Origin: Croceibacterium_A sp044506885
Lineage (GTDB): Bacteria > Pseudomonadota > Alphaproteobacteria > Sphingomonadales > Sphingomonadaceae
Direction: 5' to 3'
Assembly (NCBI GenBank): GCA_044506885.1
Contig: JBIQKC010000014.1
Span: 6,957 to 70,956, forward strand
Length of the DNA stretch: 64,000 nt
Each line of letters begins with the position of its first letter. Positions within the stretch are counted from its first letter, which is position 1. A program made the position numbers and the translations under genes. The notes below the pieces were generated by a model. It saw only the letters and a program-made list of their open reading frames with translations, did no database searches and had not been told where the DNA came from. Shown here one piece after another: positions 1 to 7,612 of this stretch.

Positions 1-794
1 CCGTCGATTCGGCGGCGGGGGCGAAGCGCTCTTTCGATACCGTGTCCGGCGCGGTCGGCCTGTCTTACGGCCTGCTGGAGGAATTCCGCGCAGGTGTGAA
101 CCTGTCGCGCGCCGAGCGCGCTCCTTCGGCGCAGGAACTGCTCGCCGACGGGCCGCATATCGCCACCCAGCAGTACGAGATCGGCAACCTGGCGCTGGGG
201 AAGGAAGGGTCGTGGGGCGTCGAAGGCTACCTGCGCGGTTCGATCGGCGAGGCGCGCATTTCCGCCAGCGTCTATCGCAACTGGTTCGACGGGTTCATCT
301 TTCTGTCCGAGACCGGCGCCGAGGAAGACGGGATGCCGGTTTACCGCTTCCTGCAACAGGATGCGGACCAGTTCGGGATCGAGGGCGAAGTGAGCGTCCC
401 GGTCTACGAGGACGACGGCTTCCGGCTGCTCGCGGACCTGCGCGGCGATTATGTCCGGGCGACGCTGGCGGACGGCTCGCCGGTCCCGCGCATCCCGCCG
501 CTGAGCCTGCTCGGCGCGCTCGAAGGGCAGTTCGGCCACTTCGACGCGCGGGCCGAAGTGCAATGGTTCGACAAGCAGGGGCGCACCGCCGCGCTGGAAA
601 CACCGACCGACGGCTTCACGTTCGTCAACCTGTCGCTCGCCTGGCATCCGCTGGAAGGGGCGAACAACGTGACCGTCATCGCCGGGGTGGACAACCTGTT
701 CGACGTGGAAGGCCGCCGCCACTCCAGCTTCACCAAGGAGTTCGTGCCGCTGGCCGGACGCAACGCGAAGCTGAGCGTCAAGGCGAGCTTTTGA
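1..794 (+). CDS. TonB-dependent outer-membrane receptor, C-terminal part (5' end outside window)
   Basis: The reading frame is open from the first full codon (position 3) to a TGA at 792-794, so this is the last 263 or so codons of a gene that starts upstream. The sequence shows amphipathic strands typical of a TonB-receptor barrel, with RAERAPSAQELLADGPH and a long stretch resembling the final strands (GVDNLFDVEGRRHSSFTKEF). It ends in KLSVKASF, and a C-terminal aromatic residue is usual for outer-membrane barrels. Such receptors import large ligands such as siderophores, vitamin B12 or, in sphingomonads, some aromatics and sugars. The plug and TonB box are missing, so the ligand cannot be inferred. 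It converges on the SnoaL-like gene with a 9-bp gap. Confidence 0.9.
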   Translation, partial: VDSAAGAKRSFDTVSGAVGLSYGLLEEFRAGVNLSRAERAPSAQELLADGPHIATQQYEIGNLALGKEGSWGVEGYLRGSIGEARISASVYRNWFDGFIFLSETGAEEDGMPVYRFLQQDADQFGIEGEVSVPVYEDDGFRLLADLRGDYVRATLADGSPVPRIPPLSLLGALEGQFGHFDARAEVQWFDKQGRTAALETPTDGFTFVNLSLAWHPLEGANNVTVIAGVDNLFDVEGRRHSSFTKEFVPLAGRNAKLSVKASF

Positions 795-803
795 CCACGC
801 CGG

Positions 804-1403
804 TTATACCTCGTCGTAGTGGAACGGGGCTATCACGGGTTCGGGATAGGCTTCGTAGTCGATGCTCGGCGGGCGATCCGGGGCAAGGCCCTCGATCGAG
901 CGCAGCAGCTTTACCCCTCCGCGATGCCAGCCTTCGTCGTACTCGGCGTAGAAGTTGACCACGCCGTGGAGGCTGGCGATGCGCCAGCGGCCATTCTCTC
1001 GCACATAGCCGTTCTCGTAAGTCGCTTCGCCCCAGCGTCCCTCGTGGCCCAGCCGCCCGACCATCATCAGCGTGCGCCAGCGGCCCTTCGCCGTACCGGC
1101 TTCGCTGTCCACATGCAGCACCGGCTGGAGCTGCATGTGGTTGTAAAGCGTGCCGCGGCCGTAGGGCGGGAGGTGGTTGAGGTAGGCGCGCACCCGTTCG
1201 CGCCCGACATAGACCCCGCGCCCGGCGATCTCGAGCGTGCCGTTTTCGGCGAAGAGGTCCGCCGCCTTGTCCCACAGGCCCTTGTCCACGTAGTAGCCGT
1301 AGGCGCCCTGGAGGTTCACGAGATCGCGGTAATCCTCCGTCGCCCGCGCGCGTTTTTCCAGTTCCTCGATACGCGCGGTCAGCGCGGCGATTGCGTCGGT
1401 CAC
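804..1403 (-). CDS. SnoaL/NTF2-fold family protein
   Basis: This 199-residue protein has a short charged helix at the N terminus (residues 5-20) followed by a SnoaL_4/NTF2-like cone, recognisable from LVNLQGAYGYYVDKGLWD, the G-RGVYVGRERV turn and the C-terminal NGRWRIASLHGVVNFYAEY strand pair. The fold serves cofactor-free lyases, dehydratases, isomerases and dioxygenase small subunits, so the reaction is unknown. A GTG start at 1403 is chosen because GGGAG lies about 7 nt upstream. There is no signal peptide, so it should be cytoplasmic. Given the aromatic-degradation genes elsewhere in the window, a lignin-dimer lyase role of the LdpA type is possible but untested. Confidence 0.8.
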   Translation of the reverse strand: MTDAIAALTARIEELEKRARATEDYRDLVNLQGAYGYYVDKGLWDKAADLFAENGTLEIAGRGVYVGRERVRAYLNHLPPYGRGTLYNHMQLQPVLHVDSEAGTAKGRWRTLMMVGRLGHEGRWGEATYENGYVRENGRWRIASLHGVVNFYAEYDEGWHRGGVKLLRSIEGLAPDRPPSIDYEAYPEPVIAPFHYDEV

Positions 1404-1419
1404 CCGTTTCTCCCGCCGG

Positions 1420-1974
1420 TTACAGCCTGGGCAGAGTCACGCCCTGCTGGCCCATGTATTTGCCCGCGCGGTCGGCATAGCTCGTCTCGCACGGTTCGTT
1501 CCCTTGCAGGAACAGGAACTGGCACGCGCCTTCGTTGGCGTAGATCCGGGCCGGGAGCGGGGTGGTGTTGGAGAATTCCAGCGTCACGTGGCCTTCCCAT
1601 TCCGGCTCCAGCGGGGTGACGTTCACGATGATGCCGCAGCGCGCATACGTGCTCTTGCCGAGGCAGATCACCAGCACGTCGCGCGGGATGCGGAAATATT
1701 CGACCGTGCGGGCAAGGACGAAGCTGTTGGGCGGGATCACGCAGACGTCGGTCTTGCGATCGACGAAGCTGTTGGAGGCGAAGTCCTTCGGGTCGACGAT
1801 GGCGTTGTCGACATTGGTGAAGATCTTGAATTCGTCCGCCACGCGCGCGTCGTAGCCGTAGGAGGACAGGCCGTAGGAAATGCACCCTTCGCGCCGCTGC
1901 GCCTCCACGAACGGTTCGATCATGCCCGAACGGCGGGCTTCGCTGCGTATCCAGCGGTCGCTGAGAATCGTCAT
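1420..1974 (-). CDS. dcd: dCTP deaminase
   Basis: The 184-residue protein matches dCTP deaminase along its length: MTILSDRWIR at the start, GCISYGLSSYGYDAR, FVLARTVEYFRIPRDV, CLGKSTYARCGI and VTPLEPEWEGHVTLEFSN with the catalytic glutamate. It deaminates dCTP to dUTP, the precursor for dTMP. The frame stays open to 2352, but homology fixes the start at ATG 1974. That ATG overlaps the TGA of the upstream Fic gene by one base (TGATG), implying translational coupling. Confidence 0.96.
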   Translation of the reverse strand: MTILSDRWIRSEARRSGMIEPFVEAQRREGCISYGLSSYGYDARVADEFKIFTNVDNAIVDPKDFASNSFVDRKTDVCVIPPNSFVLARTVEYFRIPRDVLVICLGKSTYARCGIIVNVTPLEPEWEGHVTLEFSNTTPLPARIYANEGACQFLFLQGNEPCETSYADRAGKYMGQQGVTLPRL

Positions 1975-2654
1975 CAGTGGAATTTTCGCGTTGTTTCGCT
2001 TGCCTGGCCAGATTGAGTGGCAGCATCCAGGACTGCTTGCAATTGCTTCTGAAGATAGCGTTCCAGCAACGCGATCATCGCCCCAACATCGGTATCCTCG
2101 CCATCTGCTGCCCCGTCCAGCGCTTCCAGCGCTTCGTAGTAAGGCGCCTTGTCGGATGCAATCTGCTCCGGAATTGTCGGAGAGCCGGGTAGCCGCGCGC
2201 CCGAGCGCACGCAGAGCACAAGATACGCCACCGCGCGAGTGGTGCGCCCGTTGCCGTCCGCAAAGGGGTGAATCCAGTTGAGGCGCCACATGATGTACGC
2301 GCACAGCTCGATCGCGGACTTCTCTTCCCAATGACGCATGACCCATTCGCAAAGGTCTTCCGTCTTTGAAGCTACCAGGCTTTCGTGCGGCGGATTGTGC
2401 TTGCTGCCGCCAATTTCGACCGGCGCATTTCGGAACGTACCGGCTTGCGGGTGCACACCGTTCATGGCGGTTCGATGCAGGCCTACGATCGTCGAGGGCT
2501 TTAATCTGAAAGGACGGCCATCCCGCACCGCGAGATCGATAAGGTCCAGGACCTCATCGAACTGAAGAAGCGCGTTCTCCGCCTCCAGGGCTGCCCTTTC
2601 GTCGGCGTCTTCGACAACGTGCGCGGAAGCCGACCGGGTTTCGCGATCAGCCAT
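1974..2654 (-). CDS. Fic family protein (AMP-transferase fold)
   Basis: The 226-residue protein carries the complete Fic active-site motif HPFADGNGRTTR at residues 129-140, with the catalytic His129 and the nucleotide-binding GNGRxxR. The upstream flap GTFRNAPVEIGGSKHNPP is also present. Fic enzymes transfer AMP or another phosphate-containing group to target proteins. Near the N terminus, ALEAEN (residues 22-27) resembles the (S/T)xxxE(G/N) inhibitory motif with Ala in place of Ser/Thr, so self-inhibition is possible. The gene overlaps the small upstream gene by 8 nt and dcd by 1 nt, giving a three-gene coupled operon. The target is unknown. Confidence 0.92.
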   Translation of the reverse strand: MADRETRSASAHVVEDADERAALEAENALLQFDEVLDLIDLAVRDGRPFRLKPSTIVGLHRTAMNGVHPQAGTFRNAPVEIGGSKHNPPHESLVASKTEDLCEWVMRHWEEKSAIELCAYIMWRLNWIHPFADGNGRTTRAVAYLVLCVRSGARLPGSPTIPEQIASDKAPYYEALEALDGAADGEDTDVGAMIALLERYLQKQLQAVLDAATQSGQASETTRKFH

Positions 2655-2817
2655 TCCTGGGATGCTTTTCGGCCGCCCTGTCCACCATGGCCCTGGTCAC
2701 CCTGTCGTTTTCTGTCTTGGCATTGCCATAGGCAAAGCTCCGGCGTTGCCGTTCAAGATCGGCCGCCGATTGGGGGATGCGCTTTGCGCGTTCGATCATT
2801 TCGTCGGTTTTGGACAT
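2647..2817 (-). CDS. Small protein, putative Fic antitoxin
   Basis: This 56-residue charged protein directly precedes and overlaps the Fic gene. ATG 2817 is chosen because AAGAGGT lies about 6 nt upstream; the frame extends to 2850 but that would bury the ribosome-binding site. The centre reads RRSFAYGN (residues 25-32) in a predicted helix. Class I Fic antitoxins of the VbhA type use a helix with (S/T)xxxE(G/N) to block ATP, and SFAYGN matches at the serine and asparagine but has Gly where Glu is expected. The antitoxin role is therefore inferred from position, size and this partial motif. Confidence 0.65.
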   Translation of the reverse strand: MSKTDEMIERAKRIPQSAADLERQRRSFAYGNAKTENDRVTRAMVDRAAEKHPRNG

Positions 2818-2886
2818 CTGGGACCTCTTTATATCGCTATATGTAGCCACAAACTACGAAACTGCACGAGCTATCCGACTTCCCGG

Positions 2887-2983
2887 TAGTGGGTCGGTTT
2901 CAATTCCATCCCCTCGTCATCGCGAGCCCGGCTCAAGGCCGGGGTCCTCGCAATGACAAACGAGAATTGAAACTGGCCCACTA
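2887..2983. repeat. Composite palindromic repeat
   Basis: The ends form an imperfect inverted repeat: AGTGGGTCGGTTTCAATTC on the left and its near-complement on the right (17 of 19 bases). Inside is a degenerate form of the CGTCATTGCGAG-type palindrome found at three other places in this window. It fills the gap between the putA end and the small antitoxin gene. Confidence 0.8.
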
Positions 2984-3000
2984 TCGACTTCCCCCGTCGA

Positions 3001-6000
3001 TCATCCCCCGGCCAGCAGGCTGGCGTTGCCGCCAGCGGCGGTGGTGTCGATGGTGGTTACGCGTTCGGTGGCGAAGCGGATGACGTAGTGGGGGCCGCCG
3101 GCCTTGGGGCCGGTGCCCGAAAGGCCCTCGCCGCCGAACGGCTGGCTGCCGACGACCGCGCCGATCTGGTTGCGGTTGACGTAGAGGTTGCCGACGCGGG
3201 CGCGGCTTTCGACCAGCCGCCGGACGGCGTCGATCCGGCTGTGCAGGCCGAGCGTGAGGCCGTAGCCGGTGGCGTTGATGTCCGCGATCACCTGTTCCAG
3301 CCCGTCGGCGGCGAAGCGGGCGACGTGGAGCACGGGGCCGAAGTTCTCGCGCCGCAGGTCGCGGATCGAGCCGATCTCGACGATGGCGGGGGCGACGAAG
3401 GTTCCGCCGCCGCACACGGGCGGCAACTCGCGCGCCCATACCGGGCGCATCTCGCCGCGCATCTTGGCGACGTGTCCGTCGAGCGCCGTTTTGGCCTCGG
3501 CGTCGATCACCGGGCCGACATCGACCGGCAGGCCGGCCGGATCGCCGATCACCAGCGCTTCGAACGCGCCGCGGATCATTTCCAGCATCGCGTCGGCGAT
3601 GTCGTCTTGCAGGTAGAGCACGCGCAGCGCCGAGCAGCGCTGGCCGGCGCTCTGGAACGCGCTCGACATCACATCGCGGGCGACCTGTTCGGGCAGGGCC
3701 GAGCTGTCGACGATCAGCGCGTTCTGGCCGCCGGTCTCGGCGATCAGCGTGGCGATCGGCGCGTCGCGCGCGGCGAGGGCGCGGTTGATCGCGCGCGCCG
3801 TCTCGGTCGAGCCGGTGAAAGCGACCCCGGCGATGCGCGGGTCTGCGGTGAGCGCGGCCCCGACCTTGCCGTCGCCCGGAGCAAGCTGGAGCGCGTCGGT
3901 GGGGATGCCCGCCTCATGGCACAGCCGCACGGCCAGAGCGGCGATCAGCGGGGTCTGTTCCGCCGGCTTGGCGATCACCGTGTTGCCGGCCGCCAGCGCC
4001 GCCGAGGCCATGCCGGTGAAGATCGCCAGCGGGAAGTTCCACGGGCTGATGGTGGCGAACACGCCCTTGCCGTGGAGCCGCAGCAGGTTCTGCTCGCCGG
4101 TCGGGCCGGGCAGCGGCTGTGGTGCCGAGAACAGCATCCGCGCCTCGCAAGCGTAGTAGCGCAGGAAATCGACCGCCTCGCGCACTTCGAGCACCGCGTC
4201 GACCAGGGTCTTGCCCGCCTCGCGCCGGCACAGAGAGATGAACTCGGCGGTGTGCGCCTCGAACAGGTCCGACGCCTTGACCAGCAGTTCGGCCCGCGCG
4301 CCGCCGCCCAGCGCATCCCACGCCGGTTGCGCCGCCTCCGCGCGGGCGAGCATGAGGTCGATGTCGGCGGGCGTGGCGTCGAGCGACTGGCCGACGACGA
4401 CCGCGTTGTCTTGTGGCGAGCGGATGTCGTGCGTTTCACCTTCCTCCTCAGGGGAAGGGGCCGGGGGGTGAGGGCTGTCCTTGAACAGCGTGACATTCCC
4501 CTCTCCCAACCCTCTCCCCTGAAGGGGAGAGGGCTCAGAGCCGGCCAACACCGTGGGAACGGCGGCCCATTCGCGCGTCTCCAGCGTGTCCAGTTCCGCC
4601 AGCAGCGGCTCGCGCACCAGCGGATCGGCGAGGTCCACGCCGGCGCTGTTGCGGCGGTTGGGGAAGATCGCTTCGGGCAGCGGGATCGACGGATTGCGCT
4701 TCGGCTCCAGCGCCGCGAGGTCGACGACCGGGTCCGTGGTCAGTTCCGCCACCGGCACGTCGGCATCGGCCATGCGGTTGACGAACGAGGAGTTGGCCCC
4801 GTTCTCCAGCAGGCGGCGGACGAGATAGGCGAGCAGGTCCTTGTGCCCGCCGACGGGCGCGTAGATGCGCACGCGCGTTTGGCTGTCTCCCTCCTCCTCG
4901 GCGAGCACGTCGTAAACATCCTCGCCCATTCCGTGGAGGCGCTGGAATTCGAACTGGCGCCCGGCGGCGAGAACCTTGATCGCTGCGATGGTATAGGCGT
5001 TGTGCGTGGCGAAGGCGGGATAGATTGCGTCCTCCGCCGCCAGCAACTTCGTCGCACAGGCGAGATAGGACACGTCGGTCGCCACCTTGCGGGTGAACAC
5101 CGGGTAGTCGGCATAGCCGCCGACCTGGCTCAGCTTGATCTCGCTGTCCCAGTAGGCGCCCTTGACCAGCCGCACCATCAGCCGCCGGTCGCGCCGCCGG
5201 GCCAGCTCGATCGCCCAGTCGCACAGCGGTACGGCGCGCTTCTGGTACGCCTGGATGGCGAGGCCGAAGCCTTGCCAGCCATTGTCGAACAGCGCGTCGT
5301 CGGCCGCCAGCGCTTCGACGATGTCGAGCGAGAGTTCGAGCCGTTCGGCTTCCTCGGCGTCGATGGTGAAATGGATGTCGGCCCGGCTTGCCGCCAGCGC
5401 GAGGTCGCGAACGATGGGGATCAGGGCCGCTTTCGCCGCCTCCGCGTGGAGGAAGTCGTAGCGCGGATAGAGCGCCGAGAGCTTGACCGAGATGCCGGGG
5501 CTGGCGCGCACGCCTTCGCCCCCCTCGCGCGCCAGCCGCTCTATCGCCGCGGCATAGGAGCGGCGGTAGCGTTCGGCGTCGGCGAAAGTCATCGCCGCTT
5601 CGCCGAGCATGTCGAAGCTGTGCGTGAGGCCGCGCCGGCGCTCCGGCGCGGCGCGCTTGAGCGCTTCGTCGATGGTGCGGCCGAATACGAACTGGCCGCC
5701 GAGGATGCGCATGGCCTGCAAGGTCGCCTGGCGGATCACCGGCTCGCCCAGCCGGCCCACCGCGCGGCCGAGGGCGCTGGCGAAGCCCGCATCGTTACGG
5801 TTGCCGCCGCGCAGCACCTGCCCGGTCAGCATCAGCGAGAACGTGGCGGCGTTGACGAACGTCGAACCCGATTCGCCCAGCCGCTCCGACCAGTCGATGC
5901 CCGAAAGCTTGTCGTGGATCAGCGCGTCCGCCGTTTCCGCGTCGGGCACCCGCAGCAGCGCTTCGGCAAGGCACATCAGCGCGATGCCTTCCTCCGTGCC

Positions 6001-6210
6001 GAGGCCGTAGCTTTGCAGGAAGGCGTCGAGCCCGCTGGCCTTGCGCCCGCGCGCGCCCTCTATCAGCCGCGCGGCGAGAGCGGCCGCTTCGGCGTGGACT
6101 TCGGACGCGGGGGCGGCCTGGCGCAGGCGTTCGGCGATGCAGGCGTGCTCGTCCAGCCGATAGGCGGCGCGCAGGGCCGACCGGTCAATGCGATTCGCGC
6201 CGACGCTCAT
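3001..6210 (-). CDS. putA: Bifunctional proline dehydrogenase / glutamate semialdehyde dehydrogenase
   Basis: PutA oxidises proline to P5C with FAD and then P5C to glutamate with NAD+. The 1069-residue protein has the proline dehydrogenase barrel (RLVKGAYWDSEIK, FATHNAYTI) and then an aldehyde dehydrogenase half (PWNFPLAIFTG, AETGGQN with Glu near 825, SAGQRCSALR with Cys near 859). It lacks the N-terminal ribbon-helix-helix of trifunctional PutA, so it should not bind DNA. ATG 6210 is chosen because GGAAG lies 8 nt upstream. Residues about 559-591, in the linker between the two enzymes, are encoded by an in-frame palindromic repeat (4436-4535), which reads as a Pro/Gly/Glu-rich segment. No putA regulator is adjacent. 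Confidence 0.97.
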   Translation of the reverse strand: MSVGANRIDRSALRAAYRLDEHACIAERLRQAAPASEVHAEAAALAARLIEGARGRKASGLDAFLQSYGLGTEEGIALMCLAEALLRVPDAETADALIHDKLSGIDWSERLGESGSTFVNAATFSLMLTGQVLRGGNRNDAGFASALGRAVGRLGEPVIRQATLQAMRILGGQFVFGRTIDEALKRAAPERRRGLTHSFDMLGEAAMTFADAERYRRSYAAAIERLAREGGEGVRASPGISVKLSALYPRYDFLHAEAAKAALIPIVRDLALAASRADIHFTIDAEEAERLELSLDIVEALAADDALFDNGWQGFGLAIQAYQKRAVPLCDWAIELARRRDRRLMVRLVKGAYWDSEIKLSQVGGYADYPVFTRKVATDVSYLACATKLLAAEDAIYPAFATHNAYTIAAIKVLAAGRQFEFQRLHGMGEDVYDVLAEEEGDSQTRVRIYAPVGGHKDLLAYLVRRLLENGANSSFVNRMADADVPVAELTTDPVVDLAALEPKRNPSIPLPEAIFPNRRNSAGVDLADPLVREPLLAELDTLETREWAAVPTVLAGSEPSPLQGRGLGEGNVTLFKDSPHPPAPSPEEEGETHDIRSPQDNAVVVGQSLDATPADIDLMLARAEAAQPAWDALGGGARAELLVKASDLFEAHTAEFISLCRREAGKTLVDAVLEVREAVDFLRYYACEARMLFSAPQPLPGPTGEQNLLRLHGKGVFATISPWNFPLAIFTGMASAALAAGNTVIAKPAEQTPLIAALAVRLCHEAGIPTDALQLAPGDGKVGAALTADPRIAGVAFTGSTETARAINRALAARDAPIATLIAETGGQNALIVDSSALPEQVARDVMSSAFQSAGQRCSALRVLYLQDDIADAMLEMIRGAFEALVIGDPAGLPVDVGPVIDAEAKTALDGHVAKMRGEMRPVWARELPPVCGGGTFVAPAIVEIGSIRDLRRENFGPVLHVARFAADGLEQVIADINATGYGLTLGLHSRIDAVRRLVESRARVGNLYVNRNQIGAVVGSQPFGGEGLSGTGPKAGGPHYVIRFATERVTTIDTTAAGGNASLLAGG
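4436..4535. repeat. GC-rich palindromic repeat inside putA
   Basis: CCCTCTCCCCT followed by its complement (4510-4533) forms a perfect hairpin, preceded by CTCAGGGGAAGGGGCCGGGG, the matching half of the same intergenic repeat type. Relatives lie at 34806-34899, 38561-38590 and 56630-56800. Here it is read in frame as PSPLQGRGLGEG and HPPAPSPEEEGE, without disrupting putA. Confidence 0.85.
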
Positions 6211-6560
6211 TTCGGCGCTTCCAGGGTGACACAAGCGACAGCCGTCACCCTTACCGTCACGCATGCTTTTCCGTGCTGTTTCAGCAAGCTGGACCGGTCA
6301 GGGCGACACGCCGGCCGCCGCCGGAAAACAAAATCGCCTTGCGGGCGCGCGACAGAAGGTTTCGCGCAGGACGCGGGCGGAAGGGAAGCGGCATCCATGC
6401 CCTTTGGATGCGCCAGTTCGAGGCCTGTAGGAAAGGTGTTTTTTCGGGGCGGGGGTATCGGTGAGAGAGCGGGGGGCGAGGGAGCGGAGGGCGAGGGAGC
6501 GAGCATGGGCGCGCCCTGCACCCTGCACCCGGTTTCAATTGCAATCAAGAATGCTGTTTC
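6211..6560. other. Intergenic region upstream of putA
   Basis: No gene is supported here; the open frames across it are extensions of neighbours or shadows. It should contain the putA promoter, but I see no convincing -35/-10 pair. A 15-bp imperfect direct repeat rich in purines (GGGCGAGGGAGCG) occurs twice at 6474-6503, and GGTTTCAATT, the end sequence of the composite repeats, occurs at 6531-6540. Confidence 0.5.
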
Positions 6561-6667
6561 ATCCCCTCTTTCGTCATTGCGAGGAGCATAGCGACGAAGC
6601 AATCCAGGGCATTGCGCGACACGCCGTGGATTGCTTCGCTCCGCTCGCAATGACGAAACGAGGGGAT
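6561..6667. repeat. CGTCATTGCGAG-type palindromic repeat
   Basis: An imperfect palindrome of about 107 bp: CGTCATTGCGAGGAGC at 6572 is answered by CTCGCAATGACG ending at 6655, with ATCCCCTC and GAGGGGAT extending the outer arms. The interior AAGCAATCCAG/TGGATTGCTT is also paired. It lies against the 3' end of the MBL-fold gene and could act as its transcript end. Confidence 0.85.
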
Positions 6668-6669
6668 AG

Positions 6670-7560
6670 CTATTCCGCAATCCATTCGTACCGGAACGCA
6701 TCGCCGTCGCGCTTCACGTGGCCGGCCGAGGTGCGCCGGAAGTGGGCCGGGAAGCACATCGTGTCGGTGTCGGCGAGCCGCTCCATCGTCGCCTTGCGGA
6801 CCTTGCAGGCGGCTTCCCCGTCGGTGTCGAAGGCGAACGGCAGGTCGTGGCGGATCAGTTGCACCGGATGGTGGATGACGTCGCCCCAGAATATCCCCGC
6901 GGGGCCGCCCGCCTGGGCGTTGACCGTGCAGCAGCCGGGCGAATGGCCGAAGGCCGGTTCGAGCCAGACGCCGTCGCCGATCTCGCGGTGGGCGACCGCA
7001 TCCTCGTCCACCACCTCGCCCTGCCCGGCTTCCATCACCGGCACGATCGAATCGACGAAGGCCGCGTTGTGCAGCGCCTCCCCTTGCGGATCGTTCCTGA
7101 AATATTCGAAATCGCGCCTGCCGAAGACGTAGCGCGCGTTGGGGAAGGTCGGCGTCCACCTGCCGTTTTCGAGCCGGGTGTTCCAGCCGACGTGATCGAA
7201 GTGCAGGTGGGTGCACATGACCATGTCGATGTCTTCGGGCGCGAAGCCCGCGCGGCGCAGGTTGCCGAGATAGTCGGTGTCGAGCTGGTGAACCTCGGGC
7301 AGATCGCGATTCTTGTGGTTGCCGCAGCAGGTGTCGATCAGGATGCGCCGGCCGTCGATCTCGATCACCCACGAATGGACCGAGAAGGTCATGAAGCTGG
7401 TTTCGGGATCGGCGGTGATTTCGTCGGGCTGGTCGTACCAGGCGAGCAGGCGGCGCATGTCGTCCGCCGTCGTGCCGGGGAGCTGGCTGAGCAGCGGCAC
7501 CGGGCTGTCCATTTCGTGGACCTTGTGGACCCGCATCCGGCCCAGCTCGATCGGCTTCAT
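6670..7560 (-). CDS. MBL-fold metallo-hydrolase
   Basis: The 296-residue protein has the metallo-beta-lactamase metal motif HLHFDH together with later ligands (FGHSPGCC, WGDVIHHP, PAHF), so it should bind two metal ions and hydrolyse an ester, lactone or thioester. It has no signal peptide. ATG 7560 is supported by GGGAGAGAG just upstream. It is divergent from the ThDP enzyme with about 50 bp between the starts, so the two may share control and a pathway. The family includes lactonases and arylsulfatase-like enzymes; no substrate can be named. Confidence 0.9.
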   Translation of the reverse strand: MKPIELGRMRVHKVHEMDSPVPLLSQLPGTTADDMRRLLAWYDQPDEITADPETSFMTFSVHSWVIEIDGRRILIDTCCGNHKNRDLPEVHQLDTDYLGNLRRAGFAPEDIDMVMCTHLHFDHVGWNTRLENGRWTPTFPNARYVFGRRDFEYFRNDPQGEALHNAAFVDSIVPVMEAGQGEVVDEDAVAHREIGDGVWLEPAFGHSPGCCTVNAQAGGPAGIFWGDVIHHPVQLIRHDLPFAFDTDGEAACKVRKATMERLADTDTMCFPAHFRRTSAGHVKRDGDAFRYEWIAE

Positions 7561-7612
7561 TGCTCTCTCCCGTCCCGTGTTCTAGCCGGTTGGCGGCATT
7601 GTGGGAGAAAGC

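Noticed and set aside
1975..2352. N-terminal extension of dcd in the same frame
   Set aside because: dCTP deaminase starts at MTILSD; the extra residues overlap the Fic gene in another frame and have no similarity to the family.
2887..2983. tRNA or small RNA gene
   Set aside because: The fold is a simple long palindrome shared with other intergenic copies, not a cloverleaf, and no T-loop sequence is present.
3088..6591. 1167-codon open frame on the plus strand opposite putA
   Set aside because: It is the mirror of a strongly conserved gene; the product has biased Arg/Gly/Val composition and no motif. High G+C gives long antisense frames.
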